Positions 12,001-22,984 of a stretch of DNA of 64,000 nt are shown piece by piece. Source of the DNA: Trichobilharzia regenti (lineage: Eukaryota; Platyhelminthes; Trematoda; Strigeidida; Schistosomatidae); the NCBI GenBank assembly GCA_944472135.2, contig OX235262.1, forward strand, positions 57,694,440 to 57,758,439, in the 5' to 3' direction. The translations under genes were made by a program, and so were the position numbers. The stretch's first letter is position 1, and each line of letters opens with the position of its first letter. The notes beneath the pieces are model-generated. The model was not told the origin of the DNA and did not search any database. It was given only the letters and a program-made list of their open reading frames with translations.

Positions 12001-12519
12001 CATGTTAACCTGATGTGGTTCAAATCCCTGTCGACACTGACCTACTTATTGAAAGTCGTATTTACATATTGTTTTTGATTTTAATTGATCTTCGATTATC
12101 TGATTTCTATGTCAGTTAAATTGATGAGTAGATGTGCACTCATACTGTTCAAAATATAATGTACAAATATATCATAATTCTTAAAACTCCCCATCTTTTA
12201 GTGATGCTGTTCAAATTCATTATACTGTTTCAAAAATCTGCTCCTTCGAAGTGACCTATGAAGACAAGCGCAACATTCAGAGGAAAATGTACTTTTGCCT
12301 CCAGTGAATTACTGAAGCTTTAACCATTGATCAGAGAAACCAGAGATCTAAATACACCAGAGAACCATTCAACCACTACTACTTTTCTGATAATCAGCTC
12401 GATATTTACTAGTAATCGGGCTTTTATGGCCTTTTATCACTCCTCCGTTTGCTTCAAACACATAAGTACTAGCCATTTTTCCTCGCTTCTATGTGCATTC
12501 ATACTACCACCCACACATT
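9048..12519. other. Intergenic DNA of copy 1 with a GC-richer island
   Basis: No supportable gene. A GC-richer patch at about 11,110-11,350 (equivalents near 34,730-34,910 and 50,930-51,170) looks like a remnant of a mobile element but I cannot place it. A frame at 10,590-10,778 is described separately. The stretch is nearly identical in copies 2 and 3. Confidence 0.5.
10590..10777 (+). other. Possible exon between good splice signals
   Basis: A 63-codon frame runs from ATG 10,590 directly into a GTAAGT donor at 10,778. A pyrimidine-rich acceptor (TTTTTTCCAG) ends at about 10,526, so an exon of about 250 bases is conceivable. The encoded segment is Asn/Asp-rich in the middle (LEDNDQNDSDEFG) and has no known domain. 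The frame is identical in copies 2 and 3, but so is the flanking DNA. No partner exons were found. Confidence 0.15.
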
Positions 12520-12979
12520 GAATTATTCACCTCACTAACCAAATCTGACAAACTTATTCAGCTCCTCTAATCTATCGATTAAAATTAGCTGCCATGAGGT
12601 GGGAGCAGGCTGCTAGCCAATTGGTAGACATTAATTCACGTCAATGTCTAGGTCACTAATATTGGCTGTGAGAAAATATGAACAAGGCTGATGCAACAAC
12701 CAATCACACCAGACTTTACGTGGCAAATAAGATTCGCAAATATATGGCTTAACTTTCCGAGAAACCAGAAACAACCAATCAGAAGACTGTGTTTGTCTGT
12801 TTGAATAAGCTACTAGAATAATGTACATGAAATATATATCAATATTTGCTGATTTCCGTAATAAAACGATCTGTTGCCGGCCCATGTTTTCTGTTGTTAC
12901 AGAATTATTCACTTCATTAACCAAATCTGAAAAACTTATTCAGCTCCTCTAATCTATTGATTAAAATTAACTGCCATGA
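12520..12979. repeat. 304-bp cassette between 78-bp direct repeats, copy 1
   Basis: Direct repeats at 12,520-12,597 and 12,902-12,979 differ at a few positions and flank 12,598-12,901. Read on the minus strand the cassette begins TGTAACAACAG and could be a solo LTR, but the flanking repeats are far too long for an ordinary target-site duplication. The same arrangement is in copy 2 (33,047-33,506) and copy 3 (52,338-52,797). A 97-codon minus-strand frame crosses the cassette and is not recognisable. Confidence 0.85.
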
Positions 12980-14782
12980 TTATGACAAATTATCACTTTT
13001 ATTAACACTCCTTTTTGTTAAATAATGCGTGCAAATGCAGTTGAACAACTAGAGAAAATTAATTCTTCGTAAACGGCCTCCACAATGAACTGCATGTTTG
13101 CTGTTTGATAAATGGCTGTATGGGGATTATTCATGAGAAAAAATATTTTCGAGTGTCAGTAGATTTTAAGATCAATTCCGTATCAAATATTGTAACATAA
13201 TCCACTATTTAATTTTATGGTATACTGTTCGAACGAATATTTATTGGACTTAATCACACGTTGTGCCGTGTTTTTCGTGTCGAACAGAACATTTGTCCAA
13301 GGAAGATTTCATTGATTCGATGAATTAAAATTTAGAGAATGAAGTATTCATGAATTCAGTGTACCAATCCCAACCACTTTTAGTCAGTTATTAGGAACAC
13401 TTAGTGTGTATTCGATAAATTTCAATGTAGCTTACATTTGTCGTTGATGAATAAATAGTAACTATTCTCACTGATAATTTGAATTTGTTTTAAAGTCCCT
13501 ATTTTAAGCATTCCAATCGTCTGAGAATTCGTCGATCAAATTAAGTTGTTACTGAGTATAACTTTTTGTATTTTAACCCGATAGTCGATTGAAAGTTAGC
13601 AGTGTTCTGAAAAGCCACTAGGTTTGATTTCCTCGAACAGCTTTTTACGTAAACTTTCAGAATATAAAATATCGGATGCATTTCAAGACCTGCTTTCGCT
13701 TACGTTACTTGAAAGTGGCTTTTTGTTCACCTAATTCTTCACTATTTCAATGGTATCAATCAGTAATTTAATGTCTGTAGAGTCCAGTGGATGCCAATGT
13801 GCAAACATGTTTCGTAGAAGGCTGGCTAATTTGGTATATTTTGATTTCTAGTTACTTTTCAAGTGATTGTTCAGGTCGGTTAAACTTGACCTAACACAAT
13901 ATTTACGTTCTACTTATGAAGAACACTGTTTAGAGCTTCATTAGTTGTATAACTACTCGTTTGTGAGTTCTCTTTTCTAACCTACTAGTGTAAAGGCGTT
14001 ACCTCATAATCATAAAACTGCTATTGTGTTTTAAGTTCTTAATCAAGTAAGTGGGATAACATATCCTTAATTTTGTTTGTCACTATGCTCCTTTTAATAC
14101 TTTATTTTGAATTTGATATTTTTTGTCACGAATTATTTGTAATTTGTCATCTGATTTATCGAAATTCTGATAAACGTAGAGCACAGTTTACTAAATATGA
14201 GTTGGGTAGCCTGCGTTCTTCCCATCTCATTCTAATAAACTCAGTTGACGTGTAGCAAAGTGTGAGTTATACTTGATAAGCAAACACCTTTTCAGGAGAC
14301 TAATGGATTGGAGATCGGCATAAACTACACGAGGTGTGTACCTTTGTCTATGTTTCATCAGCAGCTGCATATGCCATTCTGTATACACCTCTCAGACATT
14401 TTGCTTTGAATGAGGGATGCTTATCTAAACGTTGAAAACTGAAATGAAGATTAAGTTCTTGAATGTGACTTTAGAGTTTACACATCCGCAATAATAAATT
14501 GCAATTTCATAATCTTTAGATATTTGTGTCAAATTGTACCAGTGTAAAGTAGACCCTAGTTAATTCTAAGTAGGTAGTTATATGAACTACTCAAATTATC
14601 AGACTGAAGTTCGTTAAACAGCATTAGTGATCTACTCGGTCGGCTTGCTACTGTTCATTGAATCAAAAGTCAATGAATTTCACTTCAGAAAAATAATGCT
14701 CTTGTAAAATTGTTTATATTCATGAAAAGCAATAGGATTGATTTTCGATGCAAATAAACTTTACAGAAGAATATGGTTAACC
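12980..14782. other. Intergenic DNA, copy 1
   Basis: AT-rich, shared with copies 2 and 3. Only short frames are present, the longest being 14,073-14,255, which is hydrophobic at its start. I see no gene, promoter or element I can support. Confidence 0.5.
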
Positions 14783-14796
14783 AAAATACCACTGAA

Positions 14797-15179
14797 ACTC
14801 GCCTAGATTACTACCTCGCTAGTTTTCTTGCCGGTCCCAAGCCCGGATAAAGTGGGAGGGTTGGGGCGTGGTGCTAGCAACTCCGCCCCCGTAAAACTCA
14901 ACCGAATCGCTACAGGAAAGTGGAGATGGATCGGACACTCGCTGATGAGACCACTGGGTGACATCGCACGTCAAGCCCTCGAGTGGAACCCGAAAGCTAA
15001 GAGGAGAGTGGGACGTCCAACGGTGACATGGAGGAGATCGTGTGAAGGGGAGTTGAAAGAGTATTGACTAACATGGATGCAGGTGAAAAGTACATCTGAG
15101 GACAGAAGCAAGGGGAGACGTGCAGTTGAAGCCCTATGTTCCAATGGGAACCCAAAGGAACAATAAAAATAATAATAAT
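14797..15179 (+). mobile_element. 5'-truncated RTE (SR2-like) insertion, copy 1
   Basis: A 14-bp target-site duplication, AAAATACCACTGAA, brackets the insert (14,783-14,796 and 15,180-15,193). The insert encodes the extreme C-terminal region of an RTE-clade polyprotein, with the motifs GKWRWIGHSL, ALEWNPKAKRR and GRPTVTWRR (frame 14,828-15,067). It ends in a short AAT-repeat tail, as RTE elements do. Severe 5' truncation is usual for target-primed reverse transcription. The identical insertion with the same duplication in copies 2 and 3 shows that it preceded the amplification. Confidence 0.9.
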
Positions 15180-15193
15180 AAAATACCACTGAA

Positions 15194-16399
15194 TTTTATT
15201 GGTTTTTTGATGTCTTCATTAAGTCATTTGAAGAGATAAGTTCATCACTTTACGATTCACCTTGGCTTTCTGGATTTCATTAGCGTAAGACAGATTGTGC
15301 AATATTAAAAAGTTTATGTCAATGTCATTTCTCAAAGACCTTGATGTCTCAAGTAATGCATTCATACAGGCATACATTGTTCAATCGAAACACCGAATAA
15401 TATAGACTGTTAGTTAAATTGTTGACTACTAAACAACTTCCTTTAGCCTTAATCGTTATCTCTTTGTGAATATTCACTCTAGTTCAGTTTATCTTTCGTT
15501 TCACTGTTTAATGTGAAATTGACATTCTACCTTTGTACATAGTTGTCAGTTTATCTTGGAATATACTACTCTAAAACATTTAATATTGGGCTACCCCTTC
15601 CACCCGAACTACACATAAAGAAGGATTTTAACATAATAGGTGAGCGAAGTGTTAAAGAAAACAAAATTATTCTTATGACAGCATGTTAAAATGTCTCAGG
15701 TTTCGAAGATGGTACAGAACAATTATGTCCCAACATTACGAATGATTTTGAGTCTTGCCAGTATAAGTATTCACTCGTTGATTCTTAGCATCCCGACCAC
15801 TATAACTTCACAATTCTCATCTTCTCGCATCACACAGATCCAGAGGAAAAAATGTCATAGATTTATGCCAGGTTCTGATCCAATCGCCTGAAACTCTTGC
15901 GGTCTTCTCCTAATGCACCTAACAATATTCATAAAGGTGGACTATCAGATTGTCTGAAGAAATCTCCCATTTCTCAAATGAAATGTATTTTATTAGTGTA
16001 ACAGTTATAGATACAAAACAGCTGTCTTTCAAACGAAGACATTAACGCACAGAAAGGCATTAACGTGGATCGAAAAACAGCCACATGGGTCGGGTTTAAG
16101 TGATGGGTACTTGCACAAGAGTAATTTGAAGTTACATGGCAGCCTAGTTTCAAGGTGGAGTTGATAAGAATGATGTAACATTTGATTGGGAGACCGTCCA
16201 CAAGTTGTCTGTTTTCCATCCATGTTGGAAGTGCAGTGTGGACACTTTCATCGAACACTATTCTTTTTATCTTAACACCCAATGTCAAACTGAAGTGTGA
16301 AAGATTGAAATGCCTACAATAAACATCTATTTGATTGATTTGGTCCAAAATATGAATCCCGAAGACACATCGATTAGTGTACTACTTGACCAATATGGA
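15194..16399. other. Intergenic DNA, copy 1
   Basis: No gene recognised. A 124-codon minus-strand frame at 15,974-16,348 has no signal peptide or known domain. It is nearly unchanged in the other copies, but so is all neighbouring sequence. Confidence 0.45.
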
Positions 16400-16408
16400 T
16401 ATATAAAT
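16400..16408 (+). promoter_or_regulatory. TATA-like box before candidate gene C, copy 1
   Basis: TATATAAAT lies 56 bases before the ATG at 16,464, a spacing similar to that of gene B. Equivalents are 29,618-29,626 (-) and 56,218-56,226 (+). Confidence 0.3.
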
Positions 16409-16463
16409 ACTACTTAGGTTTCACTGTTCTGTCCTAAAGAAAAACTTCCTTCCCACAGGTTGA

Positions 16464-16625
16464 ATGAAAATAGCTACTGGTTACATAGTCACTCTTTTCT
16501 CTCTTATCAAGTTTTGTGTCTACCTAGGTTACCGTTATTTACAAATTTCTGCAATTATAATTATAATGATTTCATTAGAACACAATCTGAAGTATTTCCA
16601 ATGCAACATATCCAGCATAGAATAA
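16464..16625 (+). CDS. Candidate gene C copy 1: short ORF with signal-like start
   Basis: A 53-codon frame begins MKIATGYIVTLFSLIKFCVY, a plausible signal peptide, and lies just downstream of a TATA-like box. The rest is hydrophobic and then ordinary. The real product might be longer if the frame is a first exon (possible weak donor after CTACCTAG), but I could not find following exons. The frame is present unchanged at 29,401-29,562 (-) and 56,282-56,443 (+). No family recognised; it may be a chance frame. Confidence 0.25.
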   Translation: MKIATGYIVTLFSLIKFCVYLGYRYLQISAIIIIMISLEHNLKYFQCNISSIE

Positions 16626-17093
16626 TCGTGGTTTATAGTGTCCTTCTTTGTGAACATTCATCTTCACTATGTTGTAACACTGAGAGTATATTTTTCCACA
16701 AAAATTTGAGATAGTATTCTCTAATGCAAAAAGATCCGAAGTGATATAGAAGATGATATTGATTATCTGCCGACTTCACATTTTTGGAAAAAGTTGCTTC
16801 AAATTGACCTTAAATTATTCACCTCAAACTCTTCGCTTATTATCCAACCAAAGTTTAACTAAGAAAAACAATCCCACAGCAAAAAGAAAGCGTGAACATG
16901 GCAATGAAGCTTAATGTGCGGATAAAGATTCTCCATTTCTTAGCTGCTACACAGATGAGTTTATCTCAGATGTGTTTATTTCGAAGAAATCATGACTGAT
17001 TGAACAGTCTGCACAAACCCTAGCACATAATGACATCAGTTCAAGTGACTGCACACTGATAGCTGACAAAATCAAGTATCGAGACTATAGTGT
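16626..17093. other. Intergenic DNA, copy 1
   Basis: AT-rich sequence shared with copies 2 and 3. Nothing recognisable. Confidence 0.5.
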
Positions 17094-17817
17094 TATAACA
17101 GTAGATTACCACGGATGTGACGGTTATCCATTAAGCTCTCTGGAATTATAAAGGCCTTGCAACTTCCTAGTTTCATCTAACATGTTTCACCTAACTTCAT
17201 ATTTTCTGCTCTCAGTGATCCTGTCTCAGCAATAGTGATTGGCTAGACGACTAATTGCCGCATAACATACGCCTAATAGGCAAGAAGGTATCAAGAGAGT
17301 GAATTATTACTGACAAGAGCTTACAACAGCCCCTCAGTAGCGAAATTATTTGTTTCCATATTCTCGAAACTGATTTGTTGTAAATTCAGTTTCACCAACA
17401 GCCAACATTCGAGATTCTTTTGTGCGTGAGTTGACTATGATTTATTCCATATTAGATAAGTTTATTTTAAATATCACACAGTGATGCAGTGTTAACAAAT
17501 ATAGGAGAATTCTAACATAAATTATTGCTGATAATCATATCAATTTAGTCAGGCGTTTTCATGATTTGTGAAATTTATGTGAACGTGTGACTAAATTGAT
17601 ATGATTATCAGCAGTAATTCATGCTTGAAAGGTCAGATATTTGTTAACACTGCATCACTGTGTGATATTCAAAATAAACTTGTCTAATACGGGATTACAT
17701 TCTACCACAGTGCCCAAGTTCTACACTTACATTTATGACTCATTCCGACTACAGAATTTGAATTCTAGTCCAGATTCGTCTCTCCATACAACTTGATGAG
17801 TATAGCGCACACTGATG
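17094..17817 (+). repeat. 724-bp segment, first of two copies in amplicon copy 1
   Basis: Repeats at 18,697-19,420 with an exact 1,603-bp offset and no difference I could see. Copies 2 and 3 carry the segment once. A base shared by both repeats here (CAACTTCCTAG) differs from copies 2 and 3 (CAATTTCCTAG), so the two arose from each other or have been homogenised within copy 1. Confidence 0.9.
17437..17703. repeat. Foldback element, copy 1a
   Basis: An imperfect palindrome with arms of a little over 100 bases each. The arms share CACAGTGATGCAGTGTTAACA and GCTGATAATCATATC, around a core of about 36 bases. There are no coding frames. It resembles a MITE or foldback element and would form a strong hairpin. 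Other copies: 19,040-19,306, 28,325-28,589 and 57,257-57,521. A shred of the arm sequence also occurs near 59,400. Confidence 0.85.
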
Positions 17818-18696
17818 CCAGTTATCTAAAGAAAGAGATAATTTGTAGAAATGCAGTTTTCATCAAACTATATTTTTTCACTTGAGTATAAGTTAACCGG
17901 TGGATTATCAAAGAAAGAAGAGGATAATCTCAGTTAGCTGTACTCGTCTAACGAAGAAATGTATGCTAGCGGTTATCGTGTCTGGTGTTAACAAACAAAT
18001 TGTAATCATAAAATGGTAAGTAGCAATGGATACAGAAAATCTTAAGCTTGTTATGTACATACTGATTTGAAAGTCTCCTCCAAGCTGATATTATCCAAGT
18101 TCGTATTATCAGACATTTCTTCAATAATTAATTCAACCAGAAACCACATGTAATGTGCTTTTTTTCTTCCAAATTACTCCTGTTCACTTGCTATTATCAC
18201 CGATGAATTATACAAAATATACATTTCTAATAGTATGAATTTATCTGCTCAATGAAAATTGGCTGTTTAAACGTATGTAAGGGCTGAAGTTTCTCTCTCC
18301 TCTCCCCTCATATATTGTATTAAACATGAGTAAATCAAAGAAAGATAAGCTGATCTATATATATCAGAGCTAAACCATCTGAAAAATTGGAATAAATGTT
18401 GTCTACGCTACCAAGACAAAGTTTGACCTATTATACAAATGATGAGTGTTAAAAGTGTTCATTCCCATTTTAGTGCAAGGCGAATAGTAAAGTCATTATT
18501 TAAAAATAACTGGGCACTAATACAGAAGTGTTATAATTATGTAAATACGAGATTATTAACTTTCGAATAATCACATGTGAAATTACGGCTAAGTGATAAG
18601 AAAGAGTATTAGTTATGCAAATAAAGACACATGGATGAAATCAAAATTTGTTACACTTTGAAACCTAGCGGCATAGATTTTTGATTTGATGAGTAC
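17818..18696. other. 879-bp sequence private to copy 1
   Basis: This segment lies between the two 724-bp repeats and has no counterpart in copies 2 or 3. It is AT-rich, with no recognisable coding content or transposon ends. Confidence 0.8.
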
Positions 18697-19420
18697 TATA
18701 ACAGTAGATTACCACGGATGTGACGGTTATCCATTAAGCTCTCTGGAATTATAAAGGCCTTGCAACTTCCTAGTTTCATCTAACATGTTTCACCTAACTT
18801 CATATTTTCTGCTCTCAGTGATCCTGTCTCAGCAATAGTGATTGGCTAGACGACTAATTGCCGCATAACATACGCCTAATAGGCAAGAAGGTATCAAGAG
18901 AGTGAATTATTACTGACAAGAGCTTACAACAGCCCCTCAGTAGCGAAATTATTTGTTTCCATATTCTCGAAACTGATTTGTTGTAAATTCAGTTTCACCA
19001 ACAGCCAACATTCGAGATTCTTTTGTGCGTGAGTTGACTATGATTTATTCCATATTAGATAAGTTTATTTTAAATATCACACAGTGATGCAGTGTTAACA
19101 AATATAGGAGAATTCTAACATAAATTATTGCTGATAATCATATCAATTTAGTCAGGCGTTTTCATGATTTGTGAAATTTATGTGAACGTGTGACTAAATT
19201 GATATGATTATCAGCAGTAATTCATGCTTGAAAGGTCAGATATTTGTTAACACTGCATCACTGTGTGATATTCAAAATAAACTTGTCTAATACGGGATTA
19301 CATTCTACCACAGTGCCCAAGTTCTACACTTACATTTATGACTCATTCCGACTACAGAATTTGAATTCTAGTCCAGATTCGTCTCTCCATACAACTTGAT
19401 GAGTATAGCGCACACTGATG
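18697..19420 (+). repeat. 724-bp segment, second copy
   Basis: Direct repeat of 17,094-17,817. It is followed by the sequence that continues in copies 2 and 3, so it marks the right edge of the copy-1-specific insertion. Confidence 0.9.
19040..19306. repeat. Foldback element, copy 1b
   Basis: Second example in amplicon copy 1, carried along by the 724-bp duplication. Same inverted arms and core as at 17,437-17,703. Confidence 0.85.
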
Positions 19421-20757
19421 TCCGAAAAATATAAGTCTATCCTAGACCACAACTCATCCATCAATTGCTTGCTACTGACTGGGGCTTTAATCTAAAATAA
19501 TCCGTTTAAATGGCATTAGGAAATATATATCTGTATAGCGTCTGTTTAGTATGATCCCTATGGAATTGATAATAGTTACTGTGACTTCTCCAATGATTCA
19601 GAGGCGAGAACACCGATTCGACTACTACTACAAAACTAATAGTTAGTGGCAGAATGTGGACCAGATATAATTGCTAGGCAGTACATTTTAGAGATGATTT
19701 CGTCACCTATCCCGGTTGATAGATTTATCTCAAAAGTATATGGTATCAAAAATATGACATTCAACAAACATAAATTCAAAAATTCCTACTGGTTGATCAT
19801 GACCACAATCCAATCACTTCGCATTCTTTTGATAGAATTCAGTCAATAGTGAGAAGCATACCAATAATTTTCCGTTTCCTTCAGTTTTCAAACCAAGTAA
19901 CATTCCACATCACTTTTTATGCCTGAAACGCTTTCAGTGCAGAGAGAGAGAGTGATATTCTGTCCTTGTTAATATCTTTGTCAGATCGGCTTTTGTCATG
20001 AAACATGTGAATGAGCACTTTGTGATCCATTGTTATCCTGGGGATTATATCAACCGGTGGTCAACTACACCAGTCATTGTTAACCCACAGTGGGATATTT
20101 TGAGGGTAGTGAAACCTCTCAAGAAATATCAACTAGAGATGACATGGAAACTTCTCCTACAAATTATGTATAAACGTGTTATTCCACCACTCTCAATTAT
20201 CGCATTACATAAACAAGATACTCAAAGAAATGAAAAACCATCCACCGTCTCGATGAGACTCGCACTCACAAACATTCATTGCTGTAATGTATTACGACTT
20301 TTACTTCATTTGAGAAACAAACATGAGGATATCTCGAATCACATGATTCACATAGTCCGATATAACATCGATGTATGTTCACACATGTTGTATAGACACA
20401 AGTGTAAGAAGCAAGTTATGATTGTGGTATTCATATAACCGAGAATATTATGGGAAAAGTGAAGTTTCAGCGCCAGTCAAGCGAAGCCACCCAGAAAAAA
20501 TGATACCACCGCTATTGAAAATTGAATACCCGATCCAAAATATTCCTCTCACAACGCAGAAAAACGATCAAAATTACCGGAATAGGAAAAAGAAACAGAA
20601 TACAAATACATATGCATTCTAAAAATTACAAGCTTCAATACACAAAGTTACACAGTTTATCAGATATAATCAAGTTACTAAATTCTCAACTACTGTCTTG
20701 CAGGTATGTTCACCCAGACAGAGTTTTTCTCATCAAGAATCAGAATATCTAATCCAA
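19421..20757. other. Intergenic DNA between gene C candidate and gene B, copy 1
   Basis: No gene supported. A frame at 19,998-20,438 is 146 codons here but shorter in copy 2 because of a one-base difference near 20,255, which argues against coding. A short AG run is at 19,942-19,954. Copy 3 departs from this sequence at the point equivalent to 20,072. Confidence 0.5.
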
Positions 20758-22202
20758 TCATCTGCATTTGTTTCCGATGCACTTCTTCCCCCTCTTCTTA
20801 TTCAGGCCGTTCTTCTTCCTCGAGTTTTCCTCACTGTCTTCACAAAACGGTGCACCATTCGGACAATCATCCCTGAGAACTCTTGTGTAGTCTACAATAT
20901 CTACAAAAACAAAACAATAAAATTAAACAGACAATTGGTTCGCTACCCATGAAGCGTAGAATTGAATATGGAAGCTGTTCAACTGGATAGGTGGCGACTA
21001 CCTGAGACCAGTTATTCCTAAGGAGTGATAAAGACAGGAATTTCTGCATTCCGTATTCAGCGGAACTCTACTTTAACTGAATGAACACAGAGAATAAAGT
21101 CATATCAAATCGTCGACATATTCCATTGAATACAACATCAAATGTTTACGATGTTTCCAATGTAACTACTGAATTTGGAACGCAATGCCAGTCGAAATTT
21201 CCACGTCATCTCACTCGTCAGTAGGATGCACTAGTTCTTGCTTACTCGCTGCAGTAAATTTTCAGAATAATGTCGCTCATCAAGAAACATCAACTTGAGA
21301 TGACATCGAAGATACTGAGACATATTTTATACAAACTCATTATTTTACCACTCTCACATATCTCAGTACACTAACACTTCCAACATTTTAGGCGGTAATA
21401 AAACAATTCATTCTCAGCGCCCCGTCACGAAGAGAATACTCACTGATAGACGTTCGTCCTCACAAATTATTTCACTTTTCCTTCATTTGAAAAGCGAACG
21501 TGTGGATATGTTCATTTGTATAAATCAAGCAGCCATGTAAACTTATGTTATGTATACTCACTCATTTTAAAGACACAACGACATCTAGTAGAAGACAATT
21601 TTCATGTCACAATAATACGTTCAAATAATGCCCTCTCACTGCTCTTCATGACTTGATATATTCATTCCTCTTCCAGTGCCGAAATCGCCCAACAGATTGA
21701 CACCACTTATAAGTATAGTAAACGAAATGAACAAGTAACCTCGACCAAGAGTAACGAAGTGAGAATATTTCTCAACATGGTAGTGCTGTGTGCGATCAGA
21801 AAGTACAAGCGTACAACTCATATTCGTGGTAAGTACGCGATGGATTCTGAAGTGTGTGCTCGTCTTCAAATATAAACGAAACATTGTATGAATTTGGGAG
21901 ACTGGTAATATACAAGTAAGCCAGACTACTGTATCCAGAATATTAGACATTTACACTGATGGAGAAGAGAGTGAATGAGTGGGTGGTTGATAGATGTTAC
22001 CACACATACGTTTTCATGTCATTCCAATTTCATCGGTTTGAAGTAAAATCTCAATGAAGTTTTAGTGATTCAAAATAGCATCATCAAATTAAAATTCACA
22101 TGAAGTATACTTCTGCGAAGACGAAAGCTTACCATAATCTTCATCCATCCTGACATATTCGAGTGATACGAAAAGGAGTAGTGCGAAGATGATCACTTTC
22201 AT
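20758..22202 (-). CDS. Gene B copy 1: small secreted basic four-Cys protein
   Basis: The coding sequence on the minus strand joins 22,133-22,202 and 20,758-20,900 (70 residues plus stop), with a 1,232-bp GT-AG intron whose acceptor is TTTTTGTAG. The first exon encodes a signal peptide (MKVIIFALLLFVSLEYV) followed by an acidic MDEDYD stretch. The second exon encodes a C-x6-C pair (CPNGAPFC), an acidic patch, a strongly basic segment (RKKNGLNKKRGKK) and a terminal C-x4-C (CIGNKC). Two disulfides are plausible. The basic segment could bind heparin or nucleic acid, or act as a nuclear localisation signal; this is inference. I recognise no family. It is identical to the copy at 25,425-26,869 and absent from copy 3. 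Confidence 0.72.
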
Positions 22203-22281
22203 TGTTGTTGTGAAGATGAAGATTTGTGATAACACGTTAGAAGAAGAATGAGCTTGTGCTTAAACCATGGTTCAATTGTTC

Positions 22282-22290
22282 CTTTATATA
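22282..22290 (-). promoter_or_regulatory. TATA box of gene B copy 1
   Basis: TATATAAAG on the minus strand, about 80 bases before the ATG at 22,202, preceded by CAGTG as in copy 2. This gives a 5' untranslated region of about 50 bases. Confidence 0.65.
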
Positions 22291-22918
22291 CACTGAGTTT
22301 CGAATCATTTGACAACTTGCACCATGAAGTGTTGATCAGCGTCATTAACAGTCATTGTCTTCAGAATCCAGAATTTAGTACAACGTTGAATTGACAGTCA
22401 AGTGTCAACTTTCAACCGGATGAGGCCTCAACTCACGAGTGTAGTTGTATGTGTGCGCATATTTACCGTCATTTATATACATGTGTACATATATAAATAT
22501 ATCTTTCTAGAAAAACAGATGAATGACAAAGAGATCAGCGAAATCATTCATTCTCAAAATATAACAATCAAATATCAACAGTTTTGATAACATAACATAA
22601 CACGTTATATGAGCATATGTTAGATGCCTTCATCACCCTTCTCATAAATGATAACACCTGTCACCAGTCAACGAAGAATATGAAATCAAGTTTAGACAAT
22701 CAGATATTGCTTTAAAGCGCCAAGAGTACTGAAAGGTGAGTACAAATCTGCTTTTCGCAATGTAAAATACAAAAATTGGTTGTATTGCCTTCATATGTTA
22801 CATCCGTGCCTCTATACATATCGACATTGCCAATTTAATATCGATAAGGTTTCAACTTTTTGTTCTCGTAGTCCGTTTTTGTAGATTCACAACTGATTGC
22901 CCTGGCATACACTGGACG
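22291..22918. other. Inner arm of palindrome P1 beyond gene B
   Basis: Upstream DNA of gene B copy 1, matching 24,709-25,336 in reverse complement almost base for base. No gene seen. It ends at 22,918 with the last paired bases TGGACG. Confidence 0.7.
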
Positions 22919-22984
22919 GATGAGAAGGACACTGGAATACTTGTATTCTGCCGTAGATTTTGGCCGGTTACTAAACACCAAGAC

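Larger units (their letters stand above)
3115..22918 (+). repeat. Amplicon copy 1 (forward)
   Basis: This 19.8-kb stretch is matched in reverse complement by about 24,709-42,960 and, from about 3,508 to 20,072, directly by 43,226-58,288. Order and content are the same in all copies: gene A, intergenic markers, then gene B (the last not in copy 3). The outer few kilobases (to about 9 kb) differ noticeably between copies. The part from about 9.3 kb inward is almost identical. Copy 1 is longer than copy 2 mainly because of the 1.6-kb duplication at 17,818-19,420. Similarity at the left edge fades gradually, so that limit is approximate. Confidence 0.93.

Noticed and set aside
12017..12028. GGTTCAAATCCC, resembling a tRNA T-arm/B box
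   Set aside because: No matching A box, acceptor stem or cloverleaf around it; at most a SINE scrap.
14942..14949. CTGATGAG, the start of a hammerhead ribozyme core as in schistosome Sm-alpha repeats
   Set aside because: It lies in RTE coding sequence and no GAAAC partner with flanking stems follows.
19998..20438. 146-codon ORF
   Set aside because: A one-base difference shortens it to 96 codons in copy 2 and copy 3 breaks off within it; no recognisable features.
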